From Isoetes taiwanensis (Eukaryota; Streptophyta; Lycopodiopsida; Isoetales; Isoetaceae), in NCBI GenBank assembly GCA_021234155.1, contig JAJEKV010000013.1:4644028-4708027 (forward strand): a stretch of 64,000 nucleotides of DNA. The letters run 5' to 3'. The position numbers and the translations under genes were made by a program. This document shows positions 60,166-64,000 of the stretch, piece by piece (within the stretch, counting starts at the first letter, position 1; every line of letters begins with the position of its first letter). Below the pieces are notes generated by a model, which was given only the letters and a program-made list of their open reading frames with translations, searched no databases and had not been told where the DNA came from.

Positions 60166-63100
60166 CTCTAGCTCAGAAGGTTAAATTATTTGGGTTACTA
60201 GAATGCAGCCAGGCCAGGAGCTTTTTTGGCACAACTTAGGTTGACGATGGTTATGGCTTGTTTCTGTATCTGCATTTCACACAGAAATTATGCACAATCA
60301 TTTGCAGCACGCAAAGAGTCATGAATGAAAACGCTACTGCTTGAATAAGTCGAGGTCTATGGGCTAATCCAATCAGAGTCTATTCGGATGTTTCTATCAG
60401 ATGCATTGATTGATTGTGGCTTTCTGCAGGGATGTTTTGCCCAACCAAACTCGGATTTGCCTGCCTGCTGTGAACTCAGAATCTGAACTCTGTTTTTTGA
60501 ATTTAGAAGGATCAGTGTTAGCCTAAAACCTGGAATTTTAGCCTAACCTCAAAGGAATCTTAAACAAAGTGGTTAGAACCTCCAGATCACTTAGGGTGAT
60601 CAATCCTTGTCATATGAAACCAGAAAATTCATTTTTTAAGTGCTAGTTTTTTCAAAATCACTAGAGTCCCTGAAACTGAAAAAACTGTCAGAGCAAAAAC
60701 TGAACTTGCAGACACACCTTGAGAGATTTTGAAGATCGATTGGTGTTATCGATTGGTCAACAAGCGAGGAGGAAAATGGTGGAGAAGACTTGACTTGATT
60801 TGAATAAGGGAAGGTCAAGAAAATCGAGGTCAAAGGCAGGTCAAAAAGTTGGCGGTGCCAAAAAGAGAGCCAAATTTTGCAGATGGAGTTTGATGGGGAA
60901 TTTTGGGTTGGGATGCATGCGGGGCAACTTCAAAATAGCCTCTAGATCACGCAAAAGGTTTGAATAGCAAAAGGATGTTTTAATTTTTACGTAAGTAAAC
61001 AAAACCTCAAGAAAAGAACAAAACTCTGTGAATGATTATGAAAAGAAATCTTTTTATATGTTTTCTCCGAATGTATAGGTGTCTAGGATTTCTATAAATT
61101 TTGAGATACAACTACACGAAGAAGATATAATTTCGAGTAAAATATTTTTGGTCTTGTTTTTGGTTTTTTCTTTTTGCTTTTTAAGAGGGCAATGCGGAAC
61201 TACAAAAAAAAAGGATGTACAATGATGACAATGATTTTTTCGGGGCAAAGACTATGCATTATAGCAATGTGATACTGTAGAAGGTATGACTATGTCAACG
61301 TGGTATTACCACAGTTTTGAAAATAATAATGCTTGAGAGAAAATTCAAGACTGCTTGAGTCTTTCGAGAGCTTCAAAAATACCAATGAAGTAATATGGAG
61401 TGATTATTTAAGTTTGCAAGCGAGGTGCTTCGATCTTTGAACAGGTCACAACCCAAACGAGGGACTTCAATCTCGAACGAATTGGAGCTGGAATCGAGCG
61501 GAAGCGAGCAAAAAGGATATCAAAAATTCAATGCGCCAAAATCACAGCAGGTATGTCTCTCGAGGGGCGTGTCGATTTGATCTGTGTGATGCTGGTTTAA
61601 GAACCTGTTCTTCCCAAAAGCTAGCTTTCGGTTGAGTGATTTGAGGCCCAAATTGAGCAATTTCCATCGAATCAAATGCCACAAAGGATCCCCATGGTTT
61701 TGGAAAAGGTTTAGGAGCTAATTTCGGCGGAAATTGGCGGGATTCAATCAAGTTTAGGTGCAATTGGCGGATTTAGCATGTTCCCCTATTTCTTAGGGTT
61801 CATCGAAAATTCTTAAGGGTGATATATCCCACAGGCGAAGTGGTTACGGAGGCTAAGGTATATAAGGAAAATGCAGACCCACTATTAAATTTGCGTGCGC
61901 TGAGGGGACACCCACCAGCAATGCGGCCCCCCCGCCCCTACCGCGTGGAAAAAAGGGGGGGGAGGTGACCTGGAACTATGCAGAAATAGATAGGGTAGAT
62001 AGGCTAGAATAGGTTTTTTATTTTTTGGCACGCATCCCAAGAATCCAATTTTGAAGGTCTTTCCAAAGGTTTTTTTTGAATTTTAAAAGACCAAGTCAGC
62101 TCTTTTTTTTTTTTTCAAGCTTTCCATCTAGAGGGTTTTTAGGTCAAACTAAAACATTTGAATTTTTGGTCCCTTTTGACCCATGGTCAATGAATATTGG
62201 AACATAAGGATGGTGAAAAAGTCATAGGAAAAAGATGGGAAAAGGGTGTAAATAGGCTATACTAGGGTTTAGGAAGATGAAATGAGAATGAGAAAGAAGC
62301 CTTTTTGCTTTTGAAGGTTTTCAAGATCACTAGGGGACAATTCTCAAATGAAGGTGGGATTCATAAAAGATAAGTAGTAGAATGATGAGAAAAGGTCTCA
62401 AAAGTGGAAACAATGGTGAAGGAAAAGTTTTGAAGGCTCTTGGGATATAGAAAGGGGGATGTAAGATGAATGGAATGAAGAAGAGATGGGTACCTCTGTA
62501 GCACTTGATCTTATCTCAAATTGTTTCTAGGGCTCAATTCATACCTCCTAGTGAAGATAGATTTGCTCAAAGCCTAAGGTCTTCCAAACTTCTATAAGGG
62601 TCTTCCAAACTTCAAGGCTAGAATAAGAGCAAATTTCACTTCTAGGGTAGCATCCTCATGTGTGTGACTTCAAACTTCTCAAGCAAGCTTCATAAGGTTT
62701 TGAGCTTTGGTAAAATGTCTGGTGCCTCCTTGATAAACTTGCTATAGCCTTTGCCTGGTCTTCAAATCAAAGGAAAATGTTAAGCTAATAGGAATGTGCC
62801 TAGAAAGGTGTTTTACCTCAAGGAAAAGACTAGGCCATAATAGGAGATCCCCAATGTCTTCCAATCTTGGTCAAATGTCTTCCAAACTTCGATGGGATCA
62901 CAATAACTGGAACTTTTCCTTAAAAGGAAATGTAAATGGAATGAAGGTTTTGAAACATAGATCTTTGGTCCATGTTGCCAAAAATGGGCAACATCTCCTC
63001 AAAGGAAAGAATGGGCTGGTCCCCTCACTAAAACAGATGTAAACTTAGACTGAGGATCTTCAAAACAGGTGGGTGCGGTGAGAATGATGTAGAGCAATGA

Positions 63101-63689
63101 AGTGAGTGGTATGAGTGTGAGATGAACTCTGCTATGGTGGAAATGTGGTGCGAGCATTGTAGGGGAGTGAAAATAAAAGGATAGAAGGTTGAAATGGAAT
63201 GTAAAAAGGCAACTTATAGGCGTGATGAAAATGGAGGAGAAAAGAATGAACACGCATATGACGATAAATCAAGGTTAGCATGAGTGCCAAGCAAGATGTG
63301 GAAAATGATATATGGATAGCACTCTAGAACTCCAATGGAGAAGCAAGGTCTTATGAAAAATAGGCCAGCTTTAGAAAGCAGGATGAAATGTTTTAACAAA
63401 TGGTCCTGTCATGACAACATAGAACTCATTAATAGGTAACAATCAAAGTCTTCATCCCTTGTGGTCACATTCCTGTGACTAAGCGAGAAAAAGACACAAT
63501 ATTAAACCTCAAAGGAAATATGCTAATCAAAAGAAATATTAAAACCTCAGCTTTGAAATTATAGACTAAACTATTCTAAGCTAGAACAAATGCTTATATA
63601 GAAGTGAAGAGGCTCAAGCGCATGCATCTTTGAGGCCAATATCTTTAAGGTGTTGAATATTAATGGGATTTGGCGGCTCTAATCTCGTA
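60166..63689. other. Long non-coding stretch
   Basis: No gene recognised on either strand. It has homopolymer-rich parts, including C7 and a G8 run at 61926-61966. The phrase GGTCTTCCAAACTTC is repeated near 62579 and 62607, with related TGTCTTCCAA phrases near 62852 and 62876. It could include introns or flanks of a gene outside the window. Confidence 0.45.
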
Positions 63690-64000
63690 CTAAGATCGCC
63701 AACCTATAAGATGAGCGACCAAACATCTCCTAAAAATCTGATAGGGACCATCCCAGGGATTTTCAAACTTTGAAAGCTTCCCTTCATCTGCAGCATTCCA
63801 CTTTAAAACTAATTCCATAGGTGCAAACTTGTCTTGCAGTTTGTGAGCAGCCTTGAAAGCTGCTGCACTCTTAGCCTTCTTCAGCAAGTTGTAATTCTCT
63901 GCAACAAACCTTTCCTCATCTAATTTTAACAGAACTTCATACACATTGTTTCAAGGCTTTAAAACTCCAACTCAAGCTTGAGTGCCATCCTTAAAGAAGG
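63690..64000 (-). pseudogene. Ty3/gypsy-type integrase C-terminal fragment
   Basis: The minus-strand frame 63944-63690 reads KLDEERFVAENYNLLKKAKS, HKLQDKFAPMELVLKWN, then KLSKFENPWDGPYQIFRR. The pattern G/P-xLVLKW...KFxxxWxGPYxI is the GPY-type end of retrotransposon integrases. The upstream part should lie beyond the right end of the window; the last 55 bp contain in-frame stops. Likely a pseudogene fragment. Confidence 0.7.

Noticed and set aside
63690-63944. Host gene at the right end of the window
   Set aside because: The LVLKWN...WDGPYQI pattern is the end of a retrotransposon integrase, and nothing else supports a host gene.

Overview
This window is plant nuclear DNA dominated by nested retrotransposons. 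The evidence for a land plant is a four-exon PPPDE (DeSI-type) gene of plant form, an exon of a class I plant-type trehalose-6-phosphate synthase, a G-type lectin pseudogene, Ty3/gypsy elements of plant type and tRNA-derived SINEs. The density of old elements and long dinucleotide arrays would suit a large genome such as that of a fern or another seed-free plant, but the sequence does not prove which lineage it is. I see no bacterial, organellar or viral gene set.

Layout. 1-6.4 kb: non-coding DNA with two tRNA-derived SINE copies, short tandem repeats and several decayed LTR ends carrying initiator-Met primer-binding-like sites. 6.6-31.5 kb: two 11-kb copies of one Ty3/gypsy family in opposite orientations (Gypsy-1, 6633-17692, minus; Gypsy-2, 19918-30971, plus), each with paired LTRs and a perfect 5-bp target-site duplication, and each inserted into an older minus-strand gypsy element (Gypsy-3). 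The family reads gag, protease, RT, RNase H, integrase, then an unusual extra 3' coding region with a long coiled coil. Between integrase and the extra region lies a small Cys-rich antisense ORF with its own promoter-like sequence. 31.6-33.2 kb: a decayed chromodomain gypsy relic containing a locally inverted segment. 33.5-34.4 kb: a near-perfect 398-bp tandem duplication whose units end in poly(A). 34.9-35.1 kb: a single TPS exon. 36-53.2 kb: five copies (LINE-A to LINE-E) of one APE-type LINE family, closely tied to (CT)n microsatellites, with a G-type lectin pseudogene at 43 kb. 54.9-56.3 kb: the only apparently intact host gene, a PPPDE peptidase. 56.6-57.6 kb: a foldback element. 58.2-59.3 kb: a sixth LINE fragment. 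59.8-60.2 kb: a tandem repeat with splice-like signals. 60.2-63.7 kb: no recognisable gene. 63.7-64 kb: an integrase C-terminal fragment.

Three observations stand out. First, in all three LINE copies that retain the boundary, ORF1 and ORF2 are in the same frame and separated by one TAG followed by G, with no conserved ORF2 start codon, which suggests readthrough. Second, the LINE copies abut CT-rich tracts, always with the pyrimidine strand in the sense orientation, and are joined head-to-tail through them, which suggests microsatellite-directed insertion. Third, differences between the gypsy copies, and between LTRs of one element, concentrate at CAG/CTG trinucleotides, often as CAG versus CGA or CTG versus TCG, while flanking sequence is identical. 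This looks like methylation-linked base-calling error, or less likely CHG-directed mutation, and implies that many frameshifts in these elements may not be real.
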